64,000 bases of DNA from Bifidobacterium choloepi (GCF_010667615.1 NZ_VYSG01000001.1:248001-312000), one strand, 5' to 3'. Positions 36,909 through 46,939 are shown, counted from the stretch's first letter. Notes: generated by a model not told the origin, from the sequence alone. A program made the numbers and translations.

Positions 36909-38111
36909 TCAGTTGGCGTCGGGGTTGTTCGTCTTGTATTCCTGGACGTATTCCTGGAACTCGGCGTCGCTGTCGGTGAACTTCGTCTCGCCGGTCTTGA
37001 GGTTGACGGTGACGAAGTAGAGCCAGTTGCCTTCCGGCGGGTTGATGGCGGCCTCGATGGCCGAGTCGCCGGGGTTCGAGATCGGCGTCGGCGGCAGGCC
37101 GGTGTTGACGCGTGTGTTGTACGGGTTGGACGCGTCGGCGAGCTGGTCGTTGGTCAGCTGGTCGGCCGTGATGCCGAGGCCGTAGGCGACCGTCGTGTCC
37201 ATGCCGAGCGTCATGCCGTCGGCGAGGCGGTTGAGGATGACGCGCACGACCTTGCCGTAGTATTCGGTCGAGTTGACTTCCGCCTCGGCGATCGACGCCA
37301 TGATCAGGATCTTCTCGCGGTCGGCCGTCGCGACGCCGAGGTCGTCGAGTTTCTTGACGCGCGCGTCGACGAGTTCCTTGAGGATGGCGGACGCGCTCGT
37401 CTCGTTGGCGACGTCGTAGCTGCCCGGCTCGAGCCAGCCCTCGAAGCTGCCGTTGGCTTCGGACGGCAGGATACCGCTGCCGCCGCCGTCGACGACGGAC
37501 TGGAAGTCCGAGAGCGCGATGCCGGAGACGTCGGCGGCGTTCTGGATGACGGTGGAGACGCGTTCGCCGGGCTTGACCTCGAGGAAGCCCTGCGCGTTGC
37601 CCTGGTCGGACAGGATGGCCGCGGCGGCCGACGCCTTCATCTGGTATTTCATGTCGTAGGTGCCGGGATACAGCGTCAGGTTGTTCGCGGAGACGGCGCT
37701 CGTGAACGCGTCGACCGACTTGACGATGCCGGCGTCGACGAGTCCCTGCGCGATTTCCTGGACGCTCTCGCCGCTCTGGATCGAGAACTTGACGTCGCCG
37801 GTGCCGGCGCCCTGGTAGTCGTCGACGACGCTGGACGATTCGGCCGACCGGCTCGCCGCCCAGTTCGCGATCTTCTTCGTGCCGACGAACAGTCCGGCGA
37901 ACACGAGCGCGACGACGACGATGGCCACGATGATCGCGACGATCCTGCGGTTGCGCTTGCGACGGCGCCGCTCGCGGCGGTCGCGGCGCGACTGCGGCGG
38001 CCGCGGCGGCTCGGTGCCGGCCGATTCCGCCGGATGGTCGTGCTCGTCGCCCCGGTCGTCGACCCAGCTGGCGTTGTCCTCGAAATAGTCGCGGAAATCC
38101 TGGTCAGACAC
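36909..38111 (-). CDS. mltG: Endolytic transglycosylase MltG
   Basis: YceG-type membrane-bound lytic transglycosylase, 400 residues, that cuts nascent glycan strands and sets their length. An acidic then Arg-rich cytoplasmic tail (1-55) precedes one transmembrane helix (about 57-76). A LysM-like region (about 105-160) follows, then the catalytic domain with EKILIMASIAEAEVNST; the essential Glu corresponds to one in this segment. The C terminus has NTRVNTGLPPTPISNPGD, the family signature. The start is GTG, preceded by GAGGAG with 7-nt spacing, and abuts the ruvX stop. The alaS-ruvX-mltG order fits bifidobacteria and other actinobacteria. Confidence 0.93.
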   Translation of the reverse strand: MSDQDFRDYFEDNASWVDDRGDEHDHPAESAGTEPPRPPQSRRDRRERRRRKRNRRIVAIIVAIVVVALVFAGLFVGTKKIANWAASRSAESSSVVDDYQGAGTGDVKFSIQSGESVQEIAQGLVDAGIVKSVDAFTSAVSANNLTLYPGTYDMKYQMKASAAAAILSDQGNAQGFLEVKPGERVSTVIQNAADVSGIALSDFQSVVDGGGSGILPSEANGSFEGWLEPGSYDVANETSASAILKELVDARVKKLDDLGVATADREKILIMASIAEAEVNSTEYYGKVVRVILNRLADGMTLGMDTTVAYGLGITADQLTNDQLADASNPYNTRVNTGLPPTPISNPGDSAIEAAINPPEGNWLYFVTVNLKTGETKFTDSDAEFQEYVQEYKTNNPDAN

Positions 38112-38579
38112 TCACTGCTCCTCGTTCTGCCGCGCACTGTCCAGCGCGGTCTGCAGGATGACCACGGCCGACTGCTGATCGATCATGGCCCGGTGCTTGC
38201 GGCTGTCCACGTTGGCATCGAACAGCATCCGGTGCGAGTCCACGGTGGTCAATCTCTCATCCAACAGGGTAACATCCGGCATGACGTTTATCCCCGATGC
38301 CGGATCGCGCACCTCGTCGCCGAGGGCGTGGATGAGCTCGCTCGTCCAGCGCCGCGCCTTGCGCGCGCTGGGCCCCTCGCGTCCGTCGAGTTCGAGCGGC
38401 AGCCCGACGACGACCCTCGTCACGTGTTCGTCCTCGATGACGTCGAGCACGTCGTCGACGGTCATCAGGTAGTCGCCGTACGCCTGGATGTTGCCGGCCG
38501 GATGGGCCATCGTCTCTTCCGGGTCCGACAGCGCCAGTCCCACGCGGGCGTTGCCGAGGTCGACGCCGAGCCATGTCAT
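38112..38579 (-). CDS. ruvX: Holliday junction resolvase-like RuvX (YqgF)
   Basis: RNase H-fold protein of 155 residues. The N-terminal WLGVDLGNARVGLALSDPE carries the first catalytic Asp, VVVGLPLELDGREGPSA is the conserved GLP segment, and VTLLDERLTTVDSH carries the other acidic residues. The family is essential for rRNA processing or acts on recombination junctions. The ATG start is at 38577-38579; the stop is directly followed by the mltG start. It lies between alaS and mltG, an arrangement seen widely. Confidence 0.93.
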   Translation of the reverse strand: MTWLGVDLGNARVGLALSDPEETMAHPAGNIQAYGDYLMTVDDVLDVIEDEHVTRVVVGLPLELDGREGPSARKARRWTSELIHALGDEVRDPASGINVMPDVTLLDERLTTVDSHRMLFDANVDSRKHRAMIDQQSAVVILQTALDSARQNEEQ

Positions 38580-38710
38580 GGACGGGTCCTCGCTTTCCTG
38601 TGTTGCGGTGTCGCGAAATGGTACCGGTCATGTCGGTGCTGGCCGGTCGCCGGCGCAGGTGCCTCCGGCGACCGGCAGGCGTCCCCAGTATAGGGACGAC
38701 TGCCGGCATG

Positions 38711-38738
38711 AAAAAAGGTGGCGGCCGCAGCCGCCACC
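38711..38738 (-). terminator. Terminator after alaS
   Basis: GGTGGCGGC (38717-38725) pairs perfectly with 38730-38738 around a 4-nt loop and, on the minus strand, is followed by six Ts. It is 37 bp past the alaS stop, so ruvX and mltG probably have their own start or depend on read-through. Confidence 0.9.
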
Positions 38739-38775
38739 GAATGCTTACGACCTCCGGACGGTCAGTGCACGGACG

Positions 38776-41472
38776 TCAGGCCTTGTGCGCGGCGTCGGCG
38801 ACGGCCTTGAGGGCCACGTCGATCTTCGCGCCGTCGGTGCCACCGCCCTGGGCGAAGTCCGGCTTGCCGCCACCGCCGCCGCCGAGCATCTTCGAGGCGA
38901 GCGAGACGAGCGCGCCGGCCTTGATGCCCTCGGCGCGGGCCGCGGCGTTCGTGGCCACGACGATCTGCGGCTTGTCGGCGTCGTTGAGGCCGGCGAGGGC
39001 CACGACGGCCGGGACGTCGTCGCCGAGCTTGGCGCGGATGTCCATCGCCGTCTTGCGCAGCGCGTCGAACGAGCCGAAGTGGCCGACGTTCTTCGCGGCG
39101 ACCTTGACCGGGGCGTTCGAGGACTGGGCGGCCTTGACGAGTTCCGGCACCGAGGCGGCCAGCTGGCTCTCGTACATCGCGTTGAGGCGCTGGTCCTGTT
39201 CCTTGAGCTTGGCGAGCAGCGTGGTGACGCGGTCGGCGAGCTCGTCCGGACGGGCGTTGACCATGTCGGACAGCTGGGAGACGAGCGCGTGCTCGCGGGC
39301 GCCGTGCTCGTAGGCGTTCTGGCCGACGAGGGCGTCCACGCGGCGCACGCCGGAGCCGATCGACGCCTCGGACAGGATGGAGACGTTGCCGATCTTGCCG
39401 GCGTAGTCGACGTGCGTGCCGCCGCACAGCTCGCGGCTCCAGCCGTCGTCGCCGATCGTGACGACGCGCACGATGTCGCCGTACTTCTCGCCGAACAGGT
39501 GCATGGCGCCGAGCGCGACGGCGTCGTCGAACTTCATTTCCTGCGTGGTGACGCGCAGGTTGTCGCGCAGGCGGTCGTTGACGCGGGCCTCGACCGAGCT
39601 CATCAGGTCCTTCGTCGGGGCCGACGACCACTGGAAGTCGAAGCGCAGGCGGTTCGGGGCGTCCTCGGAGCCGCGCTGCGTGGCCTGCGGGCCAAGTTCC
39701 TCGCGCAGTGCCTTGTGGACGATGTGCGTGGCGGTGTGGGCGCGGGCGATGGCGCCGCGGCGCTCGATGTCGATCTCGGCGGTCACTTCGGCGCCGACGA
39801 CGAGCGTGCCCTCCTCGAGACGGCACTGGTGGACGATGAGGTCCTTGATCGGCTTCTGGACGTCGTCGACTTGCAGCACGGCGCCGTCGTCGGAGACGAT
39901 GTCGCCCTGGTCGGCGAGCTGGCCGCCGGCCTCGGCGTAGAACGGCGTGCGGTCGAGGATGACCTCGACGTTGGCCGGCGCGGTGACGGCCGGCACGGAG
40001 CCCTTGCCCTCGACCATGATGCCGAGCACGCGCGAGCGCGTGGCGACCTCGGTGTAGCCCTCGAACTCGATCGGGGCCGTCAGCGTCTTCTTGAAGTCGT
40101 CGTATTCGGACAGGTCCACGTTGTGGCGCTTCTTGAGCGCGTCCTGGCGGCCGCGGTCCTTCTGCTCCTTCATGAGCTTGCGGAATTCGGCCTCGTCGAC
40201 CTTGACGCCCTGCTCCTGGGCCATCTCGAGCGTCAGCTCGATCGGGAAGCCGTAGGTGTCGTGCAGCGTGAACGCGGCATCGCCCGGGAAAACGACGTCG
40301 GACTTGTTGTCCTCCTTCGCTTCCTCCCTGGCCTTGTCCATCGCCATGTCGAAGATCTCGATGCCCTTGGCGAGCGTCTTGCGGAACGCGTCCTCCTCGC
40401 CGCAGGCGGCCTCGTAGACGTCGTGGAACGTGTCCTTGAGTTCCGGATAGTTCGGTTCCATCGCGTTCTCGGAGACCGGCAGCAGCTCCGGGATGACCGG
40501 TTCCTTGACGCCGAGCTTCTGCATGGCCTCGGCGGTGCGGCGGATGAGGCGGCGCAGCACGTAGCCGCGGCCGGTGTTCGACGGACGCACGCCGTCGGAC
40601 ATGATCATCAGCGCGGAGCGGACGTGGTCGGCGACCACGCGGAAGCGCACGTCGGCGGACGGATCGTCGCCGTACTTGATGCCCGAGAGCTTCTCGGCGG
40701 CCTCGATGACCGGATAGACCTCGTCGGTCTCGTAGATGTTGTTCTTGCCCTGCAGCAGGTAGGCGACGCGCTCGAGGCCGGCGCCGGTGTCGATGTTCTT
40801 GTGCTGCAGTTCGCCGACGATGTGCAGGTTGGTCTTCGACTGCACGTTGTCGACGTAGTAGTTCTCGAAGACGAGGTCCCAGATCTCGATGTAGCGGTTC
40901 TCGTCGACGACCGGGCCGCCGTCCTTGCCGAACTCGGGGCCGCGGTCGACGTAGATCTCGGAGCACGGGCCGCCGGGACCGGGGCCTCCGGTCGTCCAGA
41001 AGTTGTCCTCCATGCCGAGGATCTGGATGTGTTCGGGGTCGACGCCCTCGTTCTTCCACATCGCGCGGGCCTCGTCGTCGTCGGTGAACGTCGTCATCCA
41101 CAGCTTCTCCTTGTCGAAGCCGTAGCCGCCCTGGTCCTGCGGCCTGGTCAGCAGGTCGTAGGCGTAGTGGATGGCCTCTTCCTTGAAGTAGTCGCCGAAC
41201 GAGAAGTTGCCGAGCATCTGGAAGAACGTGCCGTGACGCGTGGTCTTGCCGACTTCCTCGATGTCGAGCGTGCGCACGCACTTCTGGTTGCTGGCCATGC
41301 GGTGGCTCGGCGGCGTCTTCTCGCCCATCAGGTACGGGATGAACGGGACCATGCCGGCGATGGTGAACAGCGTGGTCGGATTCGGGGAGATCAGCGATGC
41401 CGACGGGACCACCAGGTGCCCGTTCTCCTCGAAATAGTTCAAAAATCGCTTCGCGATTTCAGCGGTGCGCAT
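38776..41472 (-). CDS. alaS: Alanyl-tRNA synthetase
   Basis: Class II synthetase of 898 residues, normal length. The catalytic core has [17 protein letters not shown] near residue 70. The editing domain has [14 protein letters not shown] (the HxxxH zinc motif) and the matching [13 protein letters not shown] further on. The C terminus is Gly-rich, [14 protein letters not shown], as is typical of the C-Ala domain. The ATG at 41470-41472 has AAGGAG 10 nt upstream; the frame is open further upstream but without start signals. It is transcribed with two upstream small membrane proteins, an arrangement common in actinobacteria. Confidence 0.97.
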   Translation of the reverse strand: MRTAEIAKRFLNYFEENGHLVVPSASLISPNPTTLFTIAGMVPFIPYLMGEKTPPSHRMASNQKCVRTLDIEEVGKTTRHGTFFQMLGNFSFGDYFKEEAIHYAYDLLTRPQDQGGYGFDKEKLWMTTFTDDDEARAMWKNEGVDPEHIQILGMEDNFWTTGGPGPGGPCSEIYVDRGPEFGKDGGPVVDENRYIEIWDLVFENYYVDNVQSKTNLHIVGELQHKNIDTGAGLERVAYLLQGKNNIYETDEVYPVIEAAEKLSGIKYGDDPSADVRFRVVADHVRSALMIMSDGVRPSNTGRGYVLRRLIRRTAEAMQKLGVKEPVIPELLPVSENAMEPNYPELKDTFHDVYEAACGEEDAFRKTLAKGIEIFDMAMDKAREEAKEDNKSDVVFPGDAAFTLHDTYGFPIELTLEMAQEQGVKVDEAEFRKLMKEQKDRGRQDALKKRHNVDLSEYDDFKKTLTAPIEFEGYTEVATRSRVLGIMVEGKGSVPAVTAPANVEVILDRTPFYAEAGGQLADQGDIVSDDGAVLQVDDVQKPIKDLIVHQCRLEEGTLVVGAEVTAEIDIERRGAIARAHTATHIVHKALREELGPQATQRGSEDAPNRLRFDFQWSSAPTKDLMSSVEARVNDRLRDNLRVTTQEMKFDDAVALGAMHLFGEKYGDIVRVVTIGDDGWSRELCGGTHVDYAGKIGNVSILSEASIGSGVRRVDALVGQNAYEHGAREHALVSQLSDMVNARPDELADRVTTLLAKLKEQDQRLNAMYESQLAASVPELVKAAQSSNAPVKVAAKNVGHFGSFDALRKTAMDIRAKLGDDVPAVVALAGLNDADKPQIVVATNAAARAEGIKAGALVSLASKMLGGGGGGKPDFAQGGGTDGAKIDVALKAVADAAHKA

Positions 41473-41610
41473 TGTGCGTTGGCTCCTTGTTGGTCTGTGT
41501 CTGTCGGGTGAAAAGTCGAATGGACGCATGGCCGGATGAACCCGGCCGGTCGCGCGGAAAAGCATGATTCGCGCGGGGATCGTGCACGATTCCCGCGCCG
41601 GAAGGGGCGC

Positions 41611-41850
41611 TCAGCCCTTCAGCTCGGCGCCGTACCTGGCGTTGAGCTCGGCTTCGCGGGTGCGCTGCGCGTCGCGGAATTCGGTGACGAGTCCCTGCAG
41701 CGTGCGCATCGCGACGTTGTCCTGGTCGGGGCCGAGGACGAACTGGCGTGCCTTGTCGGGCGTGTTGGCCTTGAGATAGGCCTCGGCCTTCGTGACGGCC
41801 AGCACGCCGGCGATGACGCCCAGGCCAATCCAGAATACGCGCTTGAACAC
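41611..41850 (-). CDS. Small membrane-anchored protein (DUF6167-like)
   Basis: Protein of 79 residues with one N-terminal transmembrane helix (VFWIGLGVIAGVLAVTKA) and a charged alpha-helical tail ending DAQRTREAELNARYG. Proteins of this kind sit between the DUF948 protein and alaS in many actinobacteria; their function is unknown. The GTG start is only 1 bp from the stop of the upstream gene, with GGGAG ahead of it, so it is probably translationally coupled. Assignment to the family rests on length, topology and position. Confidence 0.75.
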   Translation of the reverse strand: MFKRVFWIGLGVIAGVLAVTKAEAYLKANTPDKARQFVLGPDQDNVAMRTLQGLVTEFRDAQRTREAELNARYGAELKG

Positions 41851-41851
41851 T

Positions 41852-42259
41852 TCACTCCCCCTTGGTCTTCGTGGCCGTCGCGGTGGTCGTCGTCTCCTTC
41901 GCGTCCTTCGGGTGGGCGAACGACTGGGCCGTCGTCTTCGCCGCGTAGACGATGGAGGCGATCTTGATGACCGGCTTGCCGAGGAACGATCCGTACAGGT
42001 TGGTCAGGGCGCCCACGTTATTGGCGGTGGCGCTGGCCGCCGACGAGATCCTGTTGACGTCGGCGAGCGTCTTGTTGACTTCCTGCACCGTCGTGACGCC
42101 CTCGTCGAGGGCCGGCAGGGCATGGTCGCCGGCATCCTTGACGGTGTCGGCGATCTGGTCGAACAGCTTGCCGAGACGAATCAGCGGGTAGATGAGAAAA
42201 CCCGCGAGCACGGCGAACGCGATGGCGGCGATCAGGCCGGCGATTTCTCCAACACCCAT
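41852..42259 (-). CDS. DUF948-type membrane protein
   Basis: Protein of 135 residues with one N-terminal helix (GLIAAIAFAVLAGFLIYPL), then a long helical stretch with heptad-like spacing (KLFDQIADTVKDAGDHALPA and beyond), and a Thr/Lys-rich tail. DUF948 proteins are often found just upstream of alaS; function unknown, perhaps envelope-associated. The ATG follows AGAGGTG. Confidence 0.8.
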   Translation of the reverse strand: MGVGEIAGLIAAIAFAVLAGFLIYPLIRLGKLFDQIADTVKDAGDHALPALDEGVTTVQEVNKTLADVNRISSAASATANNVGALTNLYGSFLGKPVIKIASIVYAAKTTAQSFAHPKDAKETTTTATATKTKGE

Positions 42260-42419
42260 CTTGCACCTCTTTCTCGAACGTGGCCGGACGCGCCGGCCGG
42301 CCTCCCTGGCCGACCGTGGCGGCGGTCCGCTGCCACCGGGCATTGCTAAGCGACCATGTTACCCGCCCCACACTAGCCAATAAGCCGGACCGGAAGTTTT
42401 TCTCCGTTGGGCGTCGCGC

Positions 42420-43121
42420 TCAACGACGGTTGTAGGAGGCGACCGTCACGGCCTCGTCGAAGCTCGCGGCCTCCGTGTCGAAGTCGAGGACGGTGACCGA
42501 GCCGTTCGCCGGCCGTTCGGACAGGTCGTACGGCTGGCCGTGTTCGTCGCGGCTGGACTCGCCGAAGCGGTGCATGAGGCTCAGCAGCGTGTTGCCGTGC
42601 GAGATCTGCAGCACGTCGTCGCCGTCATGCAGCGCCGGATTGGCGGCGATGAGGCGGAAGCCGCCCTCGACGCGACGCCAGTATTCCTCGTCGTTCTCGG
42701 CGTCGTGGAACGGGTCGGCTTCCTTGAGGAAGTCGCGGGTGGCGCCCAGGCCGTAGCGCTCGACGATGGCATTGTAGGTCGGCGCGCCGTGGGGGCCGCC
42801 GGCGGCGGTCCAGGCCACGCCCATGTCCTGTCCTTCGTAGTAGCCGTAGAACTGCTCGCGGAAGTGCATGTCGGCGACGAGGGCCGGACGCGGGTTGCCG
42901 GCCTGCCCGTTGATGTCGAGGATGCGGCGCGCCGTCGTCTCGGCGCGCGTGGTGTCCGAACAGTAGGCGGCGGCGAAGCGCACGTGCTCGAGCAGGTGGC
43001 CGGCATGGTCGGCGTCGGCCAGGCCGGATTCGGTCAGCGGCGAGTTCGACCAGCCCTGGAGGCGGTTGTAGCGGTTGAAGAATGTCTGTCCGTGACGGAC
43101 AAGGTGCAGGTGCAGGATCAT
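42420..43121 (-). CDS. Histidine phosphatase-family protein
   Basis: Phosphoglycerate mutase-like protein, 233 residues. The catalytic LVRHGQTFFNRYNRLQGW carries the phosphorylated His near residue 9, RAETTARRI supplies the second Arg, and LQISHGNTLLSLMHRFG the C-terminal His near residue 178. The Glu in the DMHFREQFYGYYEG segment completes the set. Whether it acts as a mutase or as a broad phosphatase cannot be told; the lack of the mutase's usual extra segment favours phosphatase. The start ATG has GAGGGCC just before it. The frame begins further upstream with no start signals. Confidence 0.88.
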   Translation of the reverse strand: MILHLHLVRHGQTFFNRYNRLQGWSNSPLTESGLADADHAGHLLEHVRFAAAYCSDTTRAETTARRILDINGQAGNPRPALVADMHFREQFYGYYEGQDMGVAWTAAGGPHGAPTYNAIVERYGLGATRDFLKEADPFHDAENDEEYWRRVEGGFRLIAANPALHDGDDVLQISHGNTLLSLMHRFGESSRDEHGQPYDLSERPANGSVTVLDFDTEAASFDEAVTVASYNRR

Positions 43122-43230
43122 GGCCCTCATCGTAGCACTGCCCGTCATGCCGCCGTCCCGGGATTCGTTCCCGGGATGACAACGCATGGGAAAACGCTTC
43201 CTCGCATGCGCCGCGGGCCGGACAACGACG

Positions 43231-43263
43231 AAGGGCCCCGGACCTTCTCGGTCCGGAGCCCTT
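43231..43263 (-). terminator. Terminator after rpsD
   Basis: AAGGGCCCCGGACC pairs with GGTCCGGAGCCCTT (43250-43263), with one mismatch and a 5-nt loop. It lies 50 bp past the rpsD stop. The T tract is poor (CGTCGTTG), so efficiency is uncertain. Confidence 0.65.
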
Positions 43264-43313
43264 GCCGGTATGTATGTCCTAATCCGTAATGATTTACAGA
43301 GCTGTGGCCCGCA

Positions 43314-43940
43314 TCAGCGAGCGTAGAATTCGACCACGTACTGGATGTTGACCTGGACCGGAATCTCTTCGGCTTCCGGCTTGCGGACCAGCGTGGCCTT
43401 CAGGGACGGCAGGTTGACGTCCAGGTAGCCCGGGACCGGCGGCAGCACATCGCGGTGCACGCCTTCGGCGGCGATCTGGAACGGAACCATCGTCTGGCTC
43501 TTCGGCTTGACCTGGATGGTCTGTCCCGGCTTGACGCGGTAGGACGGACGGTCCACGATGTTGCCGTCGACGAGGATGTGGCGGTGAACCACGAACTGGC
43601 GGGCCTGGGCGGTCGTGCGGGCGATGCCGGCGCGCAGGACCAGGGCGTCGAGACGGGTCTCGAGGTCGGTCAGCATGGCGTTGCCGGTCTGGCCGGCGGT
43701 GTGCGTGCCCTTTTCGTAGGCGGCGCGCAGCTGCTTCTCGGAGATGCCGTACTGGGCGCGCAGACGCTGCTTCTCACGCAGACGCACGGCGTAATCGGAC
43801 TCGGTGCGGCGACGGGTGCGGCCGTGCTCGCCCGGGGCGTAGGGACGCTTTTCGAAGATGCGCTGGGCCTTCGGGGTCAGTGCAATGCCGAGGGCGCGGG
43901 AAAGGCGCACCTGACGGCGGGAACGCTGAACGTTCGTCAT
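43314..43940 (-). CDS. rpsD: 30S ribosomal protein S4
   Basis: Primary 16S rRNA-binding protein, 208 residues. The N terminus reads RSRRQVRLSRALGIALTPKA, without the zinc-binding cysteines found in some S4 proteins. The S4 RNA-binding domain is ETRLDALVLRAGIARTTAQARQFVVHRHILVDG (about residues 95-130, here quoted in parts: RLDALVLRAGIA, then ARQFVVHRHILV). The ATG follows AAGGA with 8-nt spacing. It stands alone rather than in the usual alpha operon, with a long leader that may serve autoregulation. Confidence 0.97.
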   Translation of the reverse strand: MTNVQRSRRQVRLSRALGIALTPKAQRIFEKRPYAPGEHGRTRRRTESDYAVRLREKQRLRAQYGISEKQLRAAYEKGTHTAGQTGNAMLTDLETRLDALVLRAGIARTTAQARQFVVHRHILVDGNIVDRPSYRVKPGQTIQVKPKSQTMVPFQIAAEGVHRDVLPPVPGYLDVNLPSLKATLVRKPEAEEIPVQVNIQYVVEFYAR

Positions 43941-44296
43941 TGATATATCCTTCGGTTGTTCTGTCGTTGTCTGAACGGAACGTCGGAATGGCAGGCCGGT
44001 CGCACGGACCGTCCACGTCTTCCGTCGGCGGCGTATCGCTGTCCCGCGTGCCGCCGGAGACCTCCCGCAAGAAGGTCGCCGGTCGGTTCGCCGGATGAAA
44101 CGATCCATCCGCCGGAAGCCGTTCCGACGCTGAGTCGGCCTCCCCAGTGCTTCATCGCGCGCGAGGCGCGAACGGACGTTGCCGTCCGCCGACCCACTGA
44201 TGGGCTATGACTCCAGACGGTGTCCGGATCCGGGCCGGAGCCCGGAAGACACCAGCCGCCAAGTATACACGCCTGCCCCGGACATGCCGCTGCCGC
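43941..44296 (-). other. Long leader and promoter region of rpsD
   Basis: No gene is visible in these 356 bp. A minus-strand TATACT at 44262-44267 could be the -10 element, giving a leader of about 315 nt before rpsD. S4 is a translational repressor in other bacteria, so a structured autoregulatory leader is a fair inference. Complementary GC-rich segments are plentiful here but I could not define one fold with confidence. Confidence 0.45.
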
Positions 44297-46939
44297 CTAG
44301 AGCTTCTCGATCGGGGCGAGGCGCAGCATCAGGCGCTTGACGCCGTTCGAGCCGAAGTCGACGGTGAGCACGGAGTTGCGTCCCTTGTCCTGCGTGTCGA
44401 CGACCTTGCCCATGCCGAACTTGTCGTGCGTGATGCGGTCGCCGACGTGGAAGTCGGCGATGTCCAGGTGGTTGTCGGCACCGGTCGCGGACACCGGCTT
44501 GACGTTCGCCGACGGCGACGTGCGACGCGTCGTCACGCGGCCTGAATGGCCCGAGCCGGCCTGTCCGGCGCGGCTGTGCGAGCTCGAGTAGCCGCCGCGG
44601 TCGTTGCTCAGGTCGCTGCCATAGCGGCGGTTCCACTGGTAGGATCCGTGGCCGCCGCGGGACCCCGACCTGCGGGACGAATCGTGCGACGATCCGTACG
44701 ACGAGCCGTATGACGACGAACCACGGGAGGATCCGTACGAGGAGCCGCCGTACGAGGAGTGCGACGCCGTGCGCGGGGCGGCCGAGCCGAACGTCGAGCC
44801 GCCGAACGAGAAGCCGCCGAATTCGTCGTCATCGTCGCCCCACCCGCCGAACTCGTCGTCGTCGCGCCAGCCGGAGCGCATGCGTTCCATGCCGGTCTCG
44901 CGGCGCTTCCAGTCGATCAGCTCGTCGGGAATCTCGTCGAGGAACTGGCTCGGCAGCATCTCGTTGGCCTGGCCCCACTGCGCGCGCAGCGCGGCGCGCG
45001 TGACGTACAGGTGCCGCTTGGCGCGCGTGATGCCGACGTAGGCGAGACGGCGCTCCTCGGACAGTTCCTTCTCGTCCTCCATCGCGCGCGAATGCGGGAA
45101 CGTGCCCTGCTCCATGCCGGTCAGGAAGACGACCGGGTATTCGAGGCCCTTGGCCGTGTGCAGCGTCATCAGCGTGACCTTGCCGGAATCCTCGTCGGCG
45201 CCGGGCAGCTGGTCGGAGTCGGCGACGAGCGCCGTCGTCTCGAGGAAGCCGGACAGCGTGCCGTCGGGGTTGTGCTGCTCGTATTCGGCGGCGACGGACT
45301 GCAGCTGCGAGAGGTTCTCCACGCGCGAGGCGTCCTGCGGGTCGTCGGACTTCTGCAGCTCCTCGAGCAGCCCGCTCTCGTGGAGCACCTGGGCAACAAT
45401 CCTCGACGGATGCGCATCGTTCGCGGCGGCGAACTGGCGCAGCGAGTTCATCAGGTCGCGGAACCTCGACAGCGGGTTGGCCGTGCGCGCCGTCATGCCC
45501 TCGATCTGCTCGAGGTGGTCGAGCGCGTCCCAGAACGTCGTGTTGTGGCTTTCGGCCGCCATCGCGACCATCGACTCGGCGCGGGCGCCCAGTCCCCGCT
45601 TCGGCACGTTGAGGATGCGGCGCATGTTGACGTTGTCGGCCGGGTTGACGATCGCCTGCAGGTAGGCTATCGCGTCCTTGACCTCGCGCCGCTCGTAGAA
45701 GCGCGTGCCGCCGACAAGCTGGTAGGGCACGCCTGCCTTGATCAGGCCTTCCTCCAGCGAGCGCGACTGCGCGTTCGCGCGGTACATGATCGCGATGTCC
45801 GAATACCTGACGCCTTCCTCGGCGTGCAGGCGCGTGATCTCGCCGGCGATCCAGTGCGCCTCGAGCGCGGCGTTGTCGGCGGCGTAGCCGGTGATCTTCT
45901 CGCCCTTGCCGAGCGCCGTCCACAGCTTCTTCGGCTTGCGGCCCTCGTTGTGGGTGATGACGGCGTTGGCGGCGTCGAGGATCGTCTGCGTCGAACGGTA
46001 GTTCTGCTCGAGCATGATTGTCCTGGCGTTCGGGAAGTCCTGCTCGAAGTCCTGGATGTTGCGGATGTCGGCGCCGCGGAACGCGTAGATCGACTGGTCG
46101 GAGTCGCCGACGACAGTGACGGCGGCCGACGGGCCGGCCGGGTCGTCGACGCCGGCGAGCTCGCGGATGAGGATGTACTGGGCGTGGTTCGTGTCCTGGT
46201 ACTCGTCGACGAGGATGAAGCGGAACTTGTGCCGGTAGTAGGCGGCGACGTCGGGCTGCGTGCGCAGCAGCTCGACGGTCTTGAAGATCAGGTCGTCGAA
46301 GTCGACGGCGTTGGCCATCGCCAGCCGGTACTGGTATTCGGCGTACATGACGGCGTAGAGTTCCTCGATGTTGTCGATGCGGCCGAACCGGTAGCCACGC
46401 TGCCCGGGCTTGTAGTCCGGCGCGAACGCCGCCAGCTGCGTCTTCCAGTCGACCAGCGAGTTCTTGTAGTCGGAAATGCGCGAGAGAATGCTGCGCGGCG
46501 TGAACTTCTTGACGTCGACGTTGAGGTCCTGGCCGATGAGCTTGATCAGGCGTTCGCAGTCGGCGGTGTCGTAGATCGAGAAGCCGTTCTTCAGGCCCAC
46601 GCCCTCGCCGTCGCGGCGCAGGATGCGCACGCAGGCGGAATGGAACGTCGAGACCCACATGCGGTCGGCGACCGGCCCGATCAGCGCGGCGAGTCGTTCC
46701 TTCATCTCGGCGGCGGCCTTGTTCGTGAACGTGATCGCGAGGATCTGGCTGGGCCACGCGCCGACCTGGGAGAGAATCCACGCGATGCGGCGCGTCAGCA
46801 CGCGCGTCTTGCCGGAGCCGGCGCCGGCGCCGATCAGCAGCGCCGGACCGGCGTAGCGGACGGCCTCGGCCTGCGGCTGGTTCAGGTCGCCCGTCAGCTC
46901 TTCCGGCGACCTCTGGATGACTTCGGGATCCTGCTGCAT
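44297..46939 (-). CDS. pcrA: ATP-dependent DNA helicase PcrA/UvrD
   Basis: Superfamily 1A 3'-5' helicase, 880 residues, active in nucleotide excision repair and removal of stalled complexes. It contains Q-motif LNQPQAEAVRYAG, Walker A GAGAGSGKTRVL near 50, Walker B ILVDEYQDTNHAQY near 246, LEQNYRSTQTILDAANAVI, LMTLHTAKGLEYPVVFLTGM near 595 and VGITRAKRHLYVTRA near 639. After the core, about residues 700-820 form a Ser/Gly/Tyr/Arg-rich low-complexity region with units such as SSYGSSYGSS. The last 60 residues form the Tudor-like domain with FHVGDRITHDKFGMGKVV. The ATG follows GGAAAGG. Confidence 0.96.
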   Translation of the reverse strand: MQQDPEVIQRSPEELTGDLNQPQAEAVRYAGPALLIGAGAGSGKTRVLTRRIAWILSQVGAWPSQILAITFTNKAAAEMKERLAALIGPVADRMWVSTFHSACVRILRRDGEGVGLKNGFSIYDTADCERLIKLIGQDLNVDVKKFTPRSILSRISDYKNSLVDWKTQLAAFAPDYKPGQRGYRFGRIDNIEELYAVMYAEYQYRLAMANAVDFDDLIFKTVELLRTQPDVAAYYRHKFRFILVDEYQDTNHAQYILIRELAGVDDPAGPSAAVTVVGDSDQSIYAFRGADIRNIQDFEQDFPNARTIMLEQNYRSTQTILDAANAVITHNEGRKPKKLWTALGKGEKITGYAADNAALEAHWIAGEITRLHAEEGVRYSDIAIMYRANAQSRSLEEGLIKAGVPYQLVGGTRFYERREVKDAIAYLQAIVNPADNVNMRRILNVPKRGLGARAESMVAMAAESHNTTFWDALDHLEQIEGMTARTANPLSRFRDLMNSLRQFAAANDAHPSRIVAQVLHESGLLEELQKSDDPQDASRVENLSQLQSVAAEYEQHNPDGTLSGFLETTALVADSDQLPGADEDSGKVTLMTLHTAKGLEYPVVFLTGMEQGTFPHSRAMEDEKELSEERRLAYVGITRAKRHLYVTRAALRAQWGQANEMLPSQFLDEIPDELIDWKRRETGMERMRSGWRDDDEFGGWGDDDDEFGGFSFGGSTFGSAAPRTASHSSYGGSSYGSSRGSSSYGSSYGSSHDSSRRSGSRGGHGSYQWNRRYGSDLSNDRGGYSSSHSRAGQAGSGHSGRVTTRRTSPSANVKPVSATGADNHLDIADFHVGDRITHDKFGMGKVVDTQDKGRNSVLTVDFGSNGVKRLMLRLAPIEKL

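Noticed and set aside
41473-41565. N-terminal extension of alaS
   Set aside because: The frame is open upstream, but the ATG at 41472 has the ribosome-binding site and matches the family's usual start.
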